The translations under genes were made by a program, and so were the position numbers. Positions 12,050 to 22,689 of a DNA stretch of 64,000 nt are shown here, one piece after another. The notes beneath the pieces are model-generated. The model searched no databases. It saw only the letters and a list, made by a program, of their open reading frames with translations, and was not told the DNA's origin. Origin of the DNA: Triticum aestivum. Taxonomy: Eukaryota > Streptophyta > Magnoliopsida > Poales > Poaceae. The stretch's first letter is position 1, and every line of letters starts with the position of its first letter. The DNA is taken from NCBI RefSeq assembly GCF_018294505.1, contig NC_057808.1, positions 222,225,325 to 222,289,324 on the forward strand, given 5' to 3'.

Positions 12050-13144
12050 TTCCAATTTGGGAGAAAGTACAATTACCTCATCAAGTTCTACATTCCTCCC
12101 ACTCACTTCTTTCGACAGAAACTCCTTCTCTAGAAAGGATCCATTCTTAGCAACTAATATCTTGCCTTCGGATCTGCGATAGAAGGTGTACCCAACAGTC
12201 TACTTTGGGTATCCTATGAAGACGCATTTCTCTGATTTGGGTTCGAGCTTATCAGCTTGAAGCTTTTTCACATAAGCATCGCAGTCCCAAACTTTAAGAA
12301 ACGACAACTTAGGTTTCTTGCCAAACCACAGTTCATATGGTGTCGTCTCAACGGATTTAGATGGTGCCCTATCTAACGTGAATGCAGCTGCCTCCAATGC
12401 ATAACCCCAAAACGATAGTGGTAAATCGGTAAGAGACATCATAGATCGCACCATATCTAATAAAGTACGGTTATGACGTTCACACACACCATTACGTTGT
12501 GGTGTTCCACGCGGCGTGAGTTGCGAAATTATTCCACGTTGTTTCGAATGAAGACCAAACTCGTAACTCAAATATTCGTCTCCGCGATCAGATCGTAGAA
12601 ACTTTATTTTCTTGTTACGATGATTTTTCACTTCACTCTGAAATTCTTTGAACTTTTCAAATGTTTCAGACTTATGTTTCATCAAGTAGATATACCCATA
12701 TTTGCGCAAATCATCTGTGAGGGTCAGAAAATAACGATACCCGCCGCGAGCCTCAACGTTCATCGGACTGCATACATCAGTATGTATTATTTCCAATAAG
12801 TCAGTTGCTCGCTCCATTGTTCCGGAGAATGGAGTCTTAGTCATCTTGCCCAAGAGGCATGGTTCGCAAGCATCAAGTGATTCGTAATCAAGTGATTCCA
12901 AAAGCCCATCAGCATGGAGTTTCTTCATGCGCTTTACACCAATATGACCTAAACGGCAGTGCCACAAATAAGTTGCACTATCATTATTAACTTTGCATCT
13001 TTTGGCTTCACTATTATGAATATGTGTATCACTACGATCGAGATCCAACGAACCATTTTCATTGGGTGTGTAACCATATAAGGTTTTATTCATGTAAACA
13101 GAACAACAATTATTCTCTAACTTAAATGAATAACTGTATTGCAA
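12050..13144 (-). pseudogene. Copia integrase region of the X/Y element
   Basis: The frame at 12200-13144 (314 codons) carries the GAG-pre-integrase zinc module TYLWHCRLGHIGVKRMKKL with CEPCLLGKMTKTPF. The catalytic region has IHTDVCSPM, FLRSDRGDEYLS and GTPQRNGVCERHNR. It is homologous to residues 395-715 of the Angela polyprotein. The N-terminal start is only the first ATG in a degraded frame. To the left (12050-12199) the frame is broken and pol resumes at 3299 across the inserted Angela. It belongs to the same old element as 1671-3299 or to its recombination partner Y. Confidence 0.88.
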
Positions 13145-14235
13145 TAAACATGATCAAATCATATTCATGCTCAACGCAAACACCAAATAACACTTATTTA
13201 GGTTCAACATTAATCCCGAAAGTATAGGGAGTGTGCGATGATGAAAATATCAATCTTGGAACCACTTCCAATACACATTGTCACTTCATCCTTAACTACT
13301 TTCTGTTCATTATGCAACTCCCGATTCGAGTTACTACTCTTTAGCAACTAAACCAGTATTAAGTACCGAGGGGTTGCTATAAACACTAGTAAAGTACACA
13401 TCAATAACATGTATATCAAATATACTTTTGTTCACTTTGCCATCCTTCTTATCCGCCAATTGTTTGGGGTAGTACCGCTTCCAGTGACCAGTCCTTTTTG
13501 AAGTAGAAGCACTCAGTATCAGGCTTAGGTCCAAACTTGGGCTTCTTCACTTGAGCAGCAACTTGCTTGCCGTTCTTCTTGAAGTTCCCCTTCTTTCCCT
13601 TTGCCCTTTCATGAAACTACTGATCTTGTTAACCATCAACACTTGATGCTCTTTTCTTGATTTCTACCTTCGCCGATCTCAACATCGCAAAGAGCTCGGG
13701 AATTACTTTTGTCATCCCTTGCATATTATAGTTCATCACGAAGTTCTACTAACTTGGTGATGGTGACTAGAGAATTCTGTCAATCACTATTTTATCTGGA
13801 AGATTAACTCCCACTTGATTCAAGCGATTGTAGTACCCAGACAATCTGAGCATATGCTCACTGCTTGAGCTATTCTCCTTCATCTTTTAGCTATAGAACT
13901 TGTTGGAGACTTCATACCTCTCAACTCGGGTATTTGCTTGAAATATTAACTTCAACTCCTGGAACATCTCATATGGTCCATGACGTTCAAAACGTCTTTG
14001 AAGTCCCGATTCTAAGCCATTAAGCATGGTGCACTAAACTATCAAGTAGTCATCATATTGAGCTAGCCAAACGTTCATAACGTCTGCATTTGCTCCTGCA
14101 ATAGGTCTGTCACCTAGCGGTGCATCAAGGACATAATTCTTCTGTGCAGCAATGAGGATAATCCTCAGATCACGGATACAATCCGCATCATTGCTACTAA
14201 CATCTTTCAACATAGTTTTTCTCTAGGAACATATC
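13145..14235 (-). pseudogene. Copia gag and protease remnant of the X/Y element
   Basis: Short broken frames match Angela gag and protease in order. Around 13334-13534 lie a decayed zinc knuckle (GHWKRYYPKQLADKK, one cysteine replaced by tyrosine) and IDVYFTSVYSNPSVLNTG. Further right, the minus strand keeps stretches equivalent to gag (for example the DLRIILIAA-like region near 14150). Gag probably began near 14235. Many stops and frameshifts rule out function. Confidence 0.75.
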
Positions 14236-15485
14236 AAAATAAACATAGGGAAGCAACAACACGAGCTATTGATCTACAACATAGATATGCTAATACTACC
14301 AGGACTAAGTTCATGATAAATTTAAGTTCAATTTAATCATATTACTTAAGAACTCCCACTTAGATAGACATCCCTCTAATCCTCCAAGTGATCACGTGAT
14401 CCATATCAACTAAACCATAACCGATCATCACGTGAAATGGAGTAGCTTTCAATGGTGAACATCACTATGTTGATCATATCTACTATATGATTCACGCTCG
14501 ACCTTTCGGTCTCAGTGTTCCGAGGCCATATCTGCATATGCTAGGCTCGTCAAGTTTAACCTGAGTATTCTGCGTGTGCAAAACTGGCTTGCACCCGTTG
14601 TAGATGGACGTAGAGCTTATCACACCCGATCATCACGTGGTGTCTGGGCACGGCAAACTTTGGCAACGGTGCATACTCAGGGAGAACACTTTTATCTTGA
14701 AATTTAGTGAGAGATCATCTTATAATGCTACCGTCAATCAAAGCAAAATAAGATGCATAAAAGATAAACATCACATGCAATCAATATAAGTGATATGATA
14801 TGGCCATCATCATCTTGTGCTTGTGATCTCCATCTCCGAAGCACCGTCATGATCACCATCGTCACCGGCGCGACACCTTGATCTCCATCGTAGCATCATT
14901 GTCGTCTCGCCAATCTTATGCTTCTACGACTATCGCTACCGCTTAGTGATAAAGTAAAGCGTTACAGGGTGATTGCATTGCATACAATAAAGCGACAACC
15001 ATATGGCTCCTGCCAGTTGCCGATAACTCGGTTACAAAACATGATCATCTCATACAATAAAATTTAGCATCATGTCTTGACCATATCACATCACAACATG
15101 CCCTGCAAAAACAAGTTAGACGTCCTCTACTTTGTTGTTGCAAGTTTTACGTGGCTGCTATGGGCTGAGCAAGAACCGTTCTTACCTACGCATCAAAGCC
15201 ACAACGATAGTTTGTCAAGTTGGTGCTGTTTTAACCTTCGCAAGGACCAGGCGTAGCCACACTTGGTTCAACTAAATTGGAGAAACTGACACCCGCCAGC
15301 CACCTGTGTGCAAAGCACGTCGGTAGAACCAGTCTCGCGTGAGCGTACGCGTAATGTCGGTCCGGGCCGCTTCATCCAACAATACCGCCGAACCAAAGTA
15401 TGACATGCTGGTAAGCAGCATGACTTATATCGCCAACCACTCACTTGTGTTCTACTCGTGCATATGACATCTACGCATAAAACCA
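14236..15485 (-). other. Copia leader of element Y (or X/Y chimera)
   Basis: This is an untranslated leader on the minus strand, similar to the Angela leader at 5010-6319. It includes the CCTAGCATATGCAGA-like block near 14530 and the CCGGCATTGTTGGATGAAGC-like region near 15370. The part at 15355-15499 is duplicated, diverged, at 17237-17388, beside a different LTR. No gene is seen. Confidence 0.75.
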
Positions 15486-15498
15486 GGCTCTGATACCA
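15486..15498 (-). other. Primer-binding site of element Y
   Basis: On the minus strand this reads TGGTATCAGAGCC, the canonical initiator-methionine tRNA primer site, one base from the end of the LTR at 15500. Confidence 0.85.
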
Positions 15499-15499
15499 C

Positions 15500-17231
15500 T
15501 GTTGGGGAACGTAGTAATTTCAAAAAAAATCCTACGCACACGCAGATCATGGTGATGCATAGCAACGAGAGGGGAGAGTGTGGTCCACGTACCCTCGTAG
15601 ACTGAAAGCGGAAGCGTTAGCACAACGCGGTTGATGTAGTCGTACGTCTTCACGATTCGACCGATCAAGTACCGAACGTACGGCACCTCCGTGTTCAGCA
15701 CATGTTCAACCCGATGACGTCCCTCGAACTCCGATCCAGCCGAGTGTTGAGGGAGAGTTTCATCAACACGATGGTGTGGTGACGATGATGATGTTCTACC
15801 GACGCAGGGCTTCGCCTAAGCACCGCTACAGTATTATCGAGGTGGACTATGGTGGAGGGGGCACCGCACACGGCTAAAAGATCAAATCAATTGTTGTGTC
15901 TATGGGGTGCCCCCCCGCCCCCGTATATAAAGGAGCAAGGGGGGGAGGTGCGGCCGGCCAGGAGGAGGCGCGCCAGGAAGACTCCTACTCCCACCAGGAG
16001 TAGGACTCCCTCCCTTCCTTGTTGGATTAGGAGAAGGGGGAAAGAGAAGGGAGAGAGGAAGGAAAGGGGGGGCGCCGCCCCCCTCTCCTTGTCCTATTCA
16101 GACTAGGGGGGAGGGGGGCGCGACCCTGCCCTGGCCGCCTCTCCTCTTCTCCACTAAGGCCCACTATGGCCCATTAAGCCCCCGGGGGGTTCCAGTAACC
16201 CCTCGGTACTCCGGTAAATTCCCGATTTCACCCAGAACACTTCCGATATCCAAATATAGGCTTCCAATATATCAATCTTCATGTCTCGACCATTTCGAGA
16301 CTCCTTGTCTTGTCCGTGATCACATCCGGGACTCCGAACAACCTTCGGTACATCAAAACTCATAAACTCATAATATAACCGTCATCGAAACTTTAAGCGT
16401 GCGGACCCTACGGGTTCGAGAACTATGTAGACATGATCGAGACACGTCTCCGGTCAATAACCAATAGTGGAACCTGGATGCTCATATTGGCTCCCACATA
16501 TTCTACGAAGATCTTTATCGGTCAGACCGCATAACAACATACGTTGTTCCCTTTGTCATCGGTATGTTACTTACCCGAGATTCGATCGTCGGTATCCCAA
16601 TACCTAGTTCAATCTCGTTACCGGCAAGTCTCTTTACTCGTTCCTTAATACATCATCCCGCAAATAACTCATTAGTTGCAATGCTTGCAAGGCTTAAGTG
16701 ATGTGCATTACCGAGAGGGCCCAGAGATACCTCTCCGACAATCGGAGTGACAAATCCTAATCTCGAAATACGCCAACCCAACAAGTACCTTCGAAGACAC
16801 CTGTAGAGCACCTTTATAATCACCCAGTTACGTTGTGACGTTTGGTAGCACACAAAGTGTTCATCCGGTAAACGGGAGTTGCATAATCTCATAGTCATAG
16901 GAACATGTATAAGTCATGAAGAAAGCAATAGCAACATACTAAACGATCGAGTGCTAAGCTAACGGAATGGGTCAAGTCAATCACATCATTCTCCTAATGA
17001 TGTGATCCCGTAAATCAAATGACAACTCATGTCAATGGCTAGGAAACATAACCATCTTTGATTAACGAGCTAGTCAAGTAGAGGCATACTCGTGACACTC
17101 TGTTTGTCTATGTATTCACACAAGTATTATGTTTCCGGTTAATACAATTCTAGCATGAATAATAAACATTTATCATGAAATAAGGAAATAAATAATAAAT
17201 TTATTATTGCCTCTAGGGCATATTTCCTTCA
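15500..17231 (-). repeat. 5' LTR of Copia element Y
   Basis: On the minus strand the LTR starts TGAAGGAAATATGCC (near 17231) and ends GTTCCCCAACA (15500). It is 1732 bp. It shares the ends with the LTRs at 1-1657 and 17389-19133, but the centre (about 15900-16200) is clearly different. No partner LTR with the same centre exists in the window, and ACGTG at 17232-17236 may be the surviving copy of its duplication. Confidence 0.88.
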
Positions 17232-17236
17232 ACGTG

Positions 17237-17388
17237 GTCATGTAATGTCGGTCTAGGCCGCTTCATCCAACAATGCCGCCGAATCAAACTATGCCATGCT
17301 GGTAAGTAGTATGACTATTATCGCCCACAACTCGTTGTGTTCTACTCGTGCATATAACATCTACGCATAGACCTGGCTCTGATACCAC
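17237..17388 (-). other. Remnant leader of element X with primer-binding site
   Basis: This is about 150 bp homologous to 15355-15499, ending on the minus strand in a TGGTATCAGAGCC site next to the LTR at 17389. It shows that LTR Y inserted within the leader of a second element rather than beside it. Confidence 0.85.
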
Positions 17389-19133
17389 CGTTGGGGAACA
17401 TAGTATTTCAAAAAATTTGCCTACGATCACACAAGATCTATCTAGGAGAAGCATAGCAACGAGCGAGAAGAGTGTGTCCACGTACCCTCGTAGACCGAAA
17501 ACGGAAGCGTTTGGTAACGCGGTTGATGTAGTCCACGTCTTCGCAATCCAACCGATCCAAGTACCGAACACACGGCACCTCCGCGATCTACACACGTTCA
17601 GCTCGGTGACATCCCTCGAACTCTTGATCCAGTTGAGGTCGAGGGAGAGTTCCGTCAGCATGCAGCCATGGTGACGGTGATGATGAAGTTACCGGCGCAG
17701 GGCTTCGCCTAAGCACTACGACGATATGACCGAGGTATGTAATTGTGGAGGGGGCACCGCACACGGCTAAGACAATTGTCTATTGTGCCTTTGGGGTGCC
17801 CCCTGGCCCCGTATATAAAGGAGGGGAAGAGGAGGCCGGCTAACAAGGGGCGCGCCAGGGAGAGGGGAGTCCTACTAGGACTCCAGTCCTAGTAGGATTC
17901 GGCCCCACCTTTTTTCCTTCTACCGGAGGGGGAAAAGGGGAAGGAGAGGGAGTAGGAGATGGAAAGGGGGTGGCACCCCTTCCCAAGTCCAATTCGGCCT
18001 CCTCCCTTGTGGGGGGCGCACCAACCCCTTGTGGGCTGGTTAGCTACCCTCCTATGGCCCATAAGGCCCGTACCTCTCCCCGGGGGGTTCCGGTAACCCC
18101 TCCGGTACTCCGGTATGTACCCGATACACTCCGGAACCCTTCCGGTGTCCGAATACTACCTTCCAATATATCAATCTTTACCTCTCGACCATTTCAAGAC
18201 TCCTCATCATGTGTGTGATCTCATCCGGGACTCTGAACAAACTTCGGTCATCAAATCACATAACTCATAATACAAATCGTCATCGAACGTTAAGCATGCG
18301 GACCCTACGGGTTCCAGAACTATGTAGACATGACCGAGACACATCTCCGGTCAATAACCAATAGCGGAACCTGGATGCTCATATTGGCTCCTACATATTC
18401 TACGAAGATCTTTATCGGTTAAACCGCATAACAACATACGTTGTTCCCTTTGTCATCGGTATGTTACTTGCACGAGATTCGATCGTCGGTATCATCATAC
18501 CTAGTTCAATCTCGTTACCGGCAAGTCTCTTTACTCGTTCTGTAATGCATCATCCCATGACTAACTCATTCGTCACATTGCTTGCAAGGCTTATAGTGAT
18601 GTGCATTACCGAGAGGGCCCAGAGGTACCTCTCCGATACACGGAGTGACAAATCCTAATCTCGATCTATGCCAACCCAACAAACACCTTCGGAGACATCT
18701 GTAGAGCATCTTTATAATCACCCAGTTAGGTTGTGACGTTTGATAGCACACAAGGTGTTCCTCCGGTATTCGGGAGTTGCATAATCTCATAGTCAGAGGA
18801 ACATGTATAAGTCATGATGAAAGCAATAGCAATAAAACTAAACGATTATTATGCTAAGCTAATGGACGGGTCTTGTCCATCACATCATTCTCTAATGATG
18901 TGATCCCGTTCATCAAATGACAACACATGTCTATGGTCAGGAAACATAACCATCTTTGATTAACGAGCTAGTCAAGTAGAGGCATACTTGGGACACTCTG
19001 TTTTGTCTATGTATTCACACATGTACTAAGTTTCCGTTTTAATACAATTCTAGCATGAATAAGAAACATTTATCATGATATAAGGAAATATAAATAACAA
19101 CTTTATTATTGCCTCTAGGGCATATTTCCTCCA
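17389..19133 (-). repeat. 5' LTR of Copia element X
   Basis: This 1745-bp LTR starts on the minus strand TGGAGGAAATATGCCC (19133) and ends CCCCAACG (17389; the final A is changed). Its middle matches the LTR at 1-1657, with the same GGAGTCCTACTAGGACTCC, GGTGCCCCCTG and CAACCCCTTGTGGGCTGG blocks. CTAAG at 19134-19138 is the expected right-hand target duplication. Confidence 0.88.
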
Positions 19134-19137
19134 CTAA

Positions 19138-21612
19138 GAGCATTTACAGCCAGGCGCCCCAAACCCTCCTCTATGATTTGGGCGGGCCGTCCGATCACTG
19201 ACCGGTCACGATTTTTTGATCCAGACGGGCTCCTTAAACGGGCCTCAAATGCCGAGCTGACCGGCACCCCTCATATTCAGCCCAACTATGAGGCGGATAT
19301 GGGGTGCCTGGGCGCGCCCGCCACTACGGACCCGACAGTCCGACCCCATCGGAAATTGCACCAAATCCACCAAACCCTTCCTCCTCCTCCTCCTCCTCCC
19401 ACCGCCCTGCAACCTTTTGCGCGCCCGGACCCTCGCCGTCCTCCACCCTTGCTCCCAATCCTCACCACCGGTCCCGATCCATCGCCGGAGATGCCGTCCA
19501 ACCCGACCCAGACCGCCATGACGGAGACGCAGTCTGCCTCGTCCGTCAACGACCCTTCATCGGCTGCGACTTGCAAGGCAAAGAACGTCGCCCAGAAGTT
19601 GTGGCGATGCCAGCAACGAGAGAGGGAGGTGGCGGAGGCGTCGCAGGGCGGTGAGACATGGTGGAGAAGCTGTCTCTTCCGCCACCCCAGATCCTCGCAC
19701 CCTTCCATCCCAGCGCCACCGACAAGCATTACACCGTCCGACCCCATCGGGACAGAGGATGATTCGACGGCCGGTTGGGGTATTCCGGAGAGCTTTCCGC
19801 CCACGCAGATACCGACGGTTGACGTATGTGACTCGCCGCAGCTCGTTCGGGCATGGATGAGCACGAGCACGTGCACTGCCTGGACTGCCCTCCACATGTT
19901 TAACAGAATGACCGAACAAGAGTCGGTGTGTTTTCTTTTCCCCTGTCCGATCAGATGTTTGCATAGATCACTAGATCATTTCACACATTATGAATACTTG
20001 CAAACCATAATCATGTAGGAGGCATTCTTGTCGAACAAGATCAATGACAATGAAGATCCAGTTGAAATGGAGTATGAATTGGAGGCCACCACCGCATTTG
20101 AAGTTGGGACAACATCCGATCCCAATCCGAGCAAGAAGAAGAAGAAGACCAAGATGGCGAAGGCAAGAGGTCTGGCATTCTCAAGATTTGAGGACACCTT
20201 GTTGGTCAAAGCTTGGTTGGCCACAACAATGGATCCAATATGCGTCACCGAGCAAAAGGGGGACAAGTATTGGGAGAAAATTTGGAAGGAGTATCACAAA
20301 CAAAAGGAGTATGTAGAGCCGCATCCTATCATAACCACCCGTAATGTGGCATCTCTCCAACATCGTTGGGGGATCATCCAAGGGGAAGTGAACAAGTACG
20401 TCGAGTACTACTCACAAGTGACCAAACACCCTCAAAGTGGGATGGGAGTGGCAACTCAGGTAAGCTCAATTGCTTCATCTTGTCCTCATTTGCATATGGT
20501 TCTTGTGTTTGCATTCTCGTGCTCATACATATGTTTTTTTTGCTAGACGGCGGTGGCGGCCACTTTGTATCACGAGGTGGAGAAGAAGCCCTTTTCTTTT
20601 AGCCATTGTTGGATCATATTGAATGGCAATCCTAAGTGGAACCAACTTGTGGCCGATCTCAAGTCCGGCAAGAAGAGGCATGATGGCTCAAGCTCCAACC
20701 AATCAATTGGGTTGGATGATGATGAGGACGATGTTGTCATGACGAATGGAAAAGCCACCGTGCCAAAGGATAACGGCCAAGTCATGGGCAAAAAGTGGGA
20801 GAAGGCACGTGCTTCCCGTGATGCCGCGGCTACAAAAATGTTGTCCACATGGACGGGCATGTTTTCGGCGAGGGAGAACAAAAAGGAGGAGAGATACAAG
20901 ATCATGTTGGATGCGCAAAAGGAAATAATGGAGTGGGACCGGAAGAGGGCGAAGAAGAAGCTCGAAATTGAGATGGAGAAGATCGAGTTGGAGAAGCAAC
21001 AAGCGGTGATCAAATAGGAACTCGAGAAGGCCAAGACATTCGGCAACATAGAGCTTGAGAAGAAGATGTTGCAACTGGCACGGGACGCGGAGGATGCTAG
21101 GATCGTGTTGGCGAATGAAACCCTCTTGGATGAGCATGCGAATAAGTAGCTTGCGGACAAGAAGAAGGATATCAATGAACATAGAGACTGCAAGGCGGCG
21201 AGGGCGCCTGCGGCACGGATGCAGGCGAAAGAGGCATCCCGGATGTAGGCGGAGCAGGTAGGCCGGATGCAGGCAGAGCAGGCAGCCCCGCCTGGAGCAA
21301 GACGCATTCCTCTTAGAGCAGGAGCCCGGCCAGTGATCCGAGGCCTTCCGTCATGCACGGACCTTGATTACATTTTGGCATGCAGGTTTGTTGAACTATG
21401 ATTTACTTTGCATTACTTAAATTTTTGAATTCGGACAATTTGTATCGTATGATTGACGTGTATGATTTGCATGGATTTGAGGATCGGAATATGAGGTATG
21501 TGGATGTGCTGCACAACATATGAGGGGCCACCGGGCGCTATCTGCGAATGCGCCCGGACGCGCCCGCGGGCATATAGGGGGCCGGATTTGCTAAGTCCGG
21601 CTGTAGATGCTC
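19138..21612 (+). mobile_element. PIF/Harbinger-type DNA transposon carrying only ORF1
   Basis: The left end GAGCATTTACAGCC and the right end GGCTGTAGATGCTC form terminal inverted repeats (13 of 14 match). They are flanked by the 3-bp duplication TAA (19135-19137 and 21613-21615) that is typical of Harbinger elements. The 2475-bp body holds a Myb/NAM-like ORF1 on the plus strand and no DDE transposase frame. It would depend on a transposase supplied elsewhere. The left terminus touches Copia LTR X with one base between. Confidence 0.85.
19491..21401 (+). pseudogene. Harbinger ORF1, Myb/NAM-associated-like DNA-binding protein
   Basis: ORF1 proteins of PIF/Harbinger elements bind the transposon ends and help the transposase. 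A likely first exon starts at 19491 (MPSNPTQTAMTETQS). Its join to the next exon, near 20018, is uncertain. The core exon includes GLAFSRFEDTLLVKAWLATT, GDKYWEKIWKEYHKQK and ASLQHRWGIIQGEVNKY, the trihelix/Myb-like fold. A clear intron lies at 20460-20546 (CAG-GTAAGC to GCTAG). The last exon has EKKPFSFSHCWIILNGNPKW, as in NAM-associated C-terminal domains, then a charged coiled coil. TAG stops at 21015, 21147 and 21246 are all in one frame that otherwise runs to the TGA at 21399-21401. At least the third sits where sister repeats have CAG. Confidence 0.8.
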
Positions 21613-21615
21613 TAA

Positions 21616-21690
21616 GGTAGCGAGTGGCGCCGTTGTCTGCCCGCGCGCCAGACAAGGCGTGACCCAGGTTCGAATCCTGACCGTGGCAGG
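21616..21690 (+). repeat. tRNA-derived SINE head or tRNA pseudogene
   Basis: An A-box-like TAGCGAGTGG near 21618 and a B-box GGTTCGAATCC at 21667-21677 have tRNA spacing. TTGTCTG and CAGACAA can pair as an extended anticodon-like stem, and the B box sits in a 4-bp T-arm. No acceptor stem is evident. A short T-rich stretch follows. It reads as a SINE head or a decayed tRNA rather than a working tRNA. Confidence 0.45.
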
Positions 21691-22689
21691 GGGCTGCGCG
21701 TGCCGTTTTTTTGGGGGAGAAAAAAAACTGCCAGCCTCTTTTTATACGGAGTTAAGATAGTTCTGCAGCGGCTAGCCCCAGGTACTGACATGTCAAAACT
21801 ATCATAGTTGATACTAATCCACACGTAATGCTTAAATTATGGTACTTCTATGCAATTAATTCCAGCAGGACACTAAAGTTCGGCTAAAAGAGAAACAGGA
21901 GGCTAAAGTTCATCTGTACCCCCTCAAAAAAAATCATCAATAGCTTTCGGAGATGCCTACCGTGCAGTCAACTGCAATTTTTTTTTTACTTTGTTAGAAA
22001 CTATAAGTGGCCAGTGCAGATTATTTAGTGTCTAAACATAATGCGTCGTTGAGTGATGAGCTATCTCAAAAACAATAAACATAATGCGTCGTTTTCCTTA
22101 TCGAGCGTGCAGTATGTACATGCACGCCCGATCAGTTTACACCTTACGCGTGTACAAAAACCCAACCAGGAATATCCTTAAAGCTATGCTAGTGACCAAA
22201 TCAATCTACAGTTTTTTTGGATGAAAAATCAACCAAAACCATAGGCATAGGATCGAATCTGTGTGTCGTGATCAAGCACACCAAAGTATACCACTACCAC
22301 GATAGTGAGAAGTTGCTGGGAAAAGGAAGCACGCTGCGACTCGTAACTAATGGATAACCTGCATTTTGGGAAGTACCGGATACCATCCGTTCGTTTCGTT
22401 GCAAGTGCTGTACCTGGCCTATCACTGCCTAGTGTATCATCACGCACTAATTCCTAGCTCCCCGTCTTCATCGCACACTCCATTAACTGCACGGATTGCG
22501 ATGCGAGGAGATCGGCATGATCATCCGGCAGCGAGCATCTGACGTGCGTGTGTGTCTGAACTGAATATCCGGCTTAGGAATATCTGTTTGACCTACCTTT
22601 CTGGCCCATGAACGATACATCGATCGATGATCACACGTTAGTTAGTCCACACTACGCCGTATGCGCGACTCACCCACCCACCCACCACA
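21691..22689. other. Unassigned intergenic sequence
   Basis: This is about 1 kb with no homology I recognise, no long frame, and only short runs of A or T and a (CACC)n stretch near 22673. It probably holds old, unrecognisable repeat sequence. Confidence 0.5.

Noticed and set aside
15500..17231. LTR Y as a simple solo LTR insertion
   Set aside because: Y is bordered on its internal side by its own leader and primer-binding site, which a solo LTR would lack.
19286..19897. A 203-codon minus-strand frame at the left of the Harbinger element
   Set aside because: It is low-complexity Gly/Arg/Val sequence opposite the proline-rich start of ORF1, with no motif and no partner frame.
21616..21690. 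A functional tRNA gene
   Set aside because: No acceptor stem pairing or standard anticodon arm could be drawn. Only the A/B boxes and T-arm are kept.
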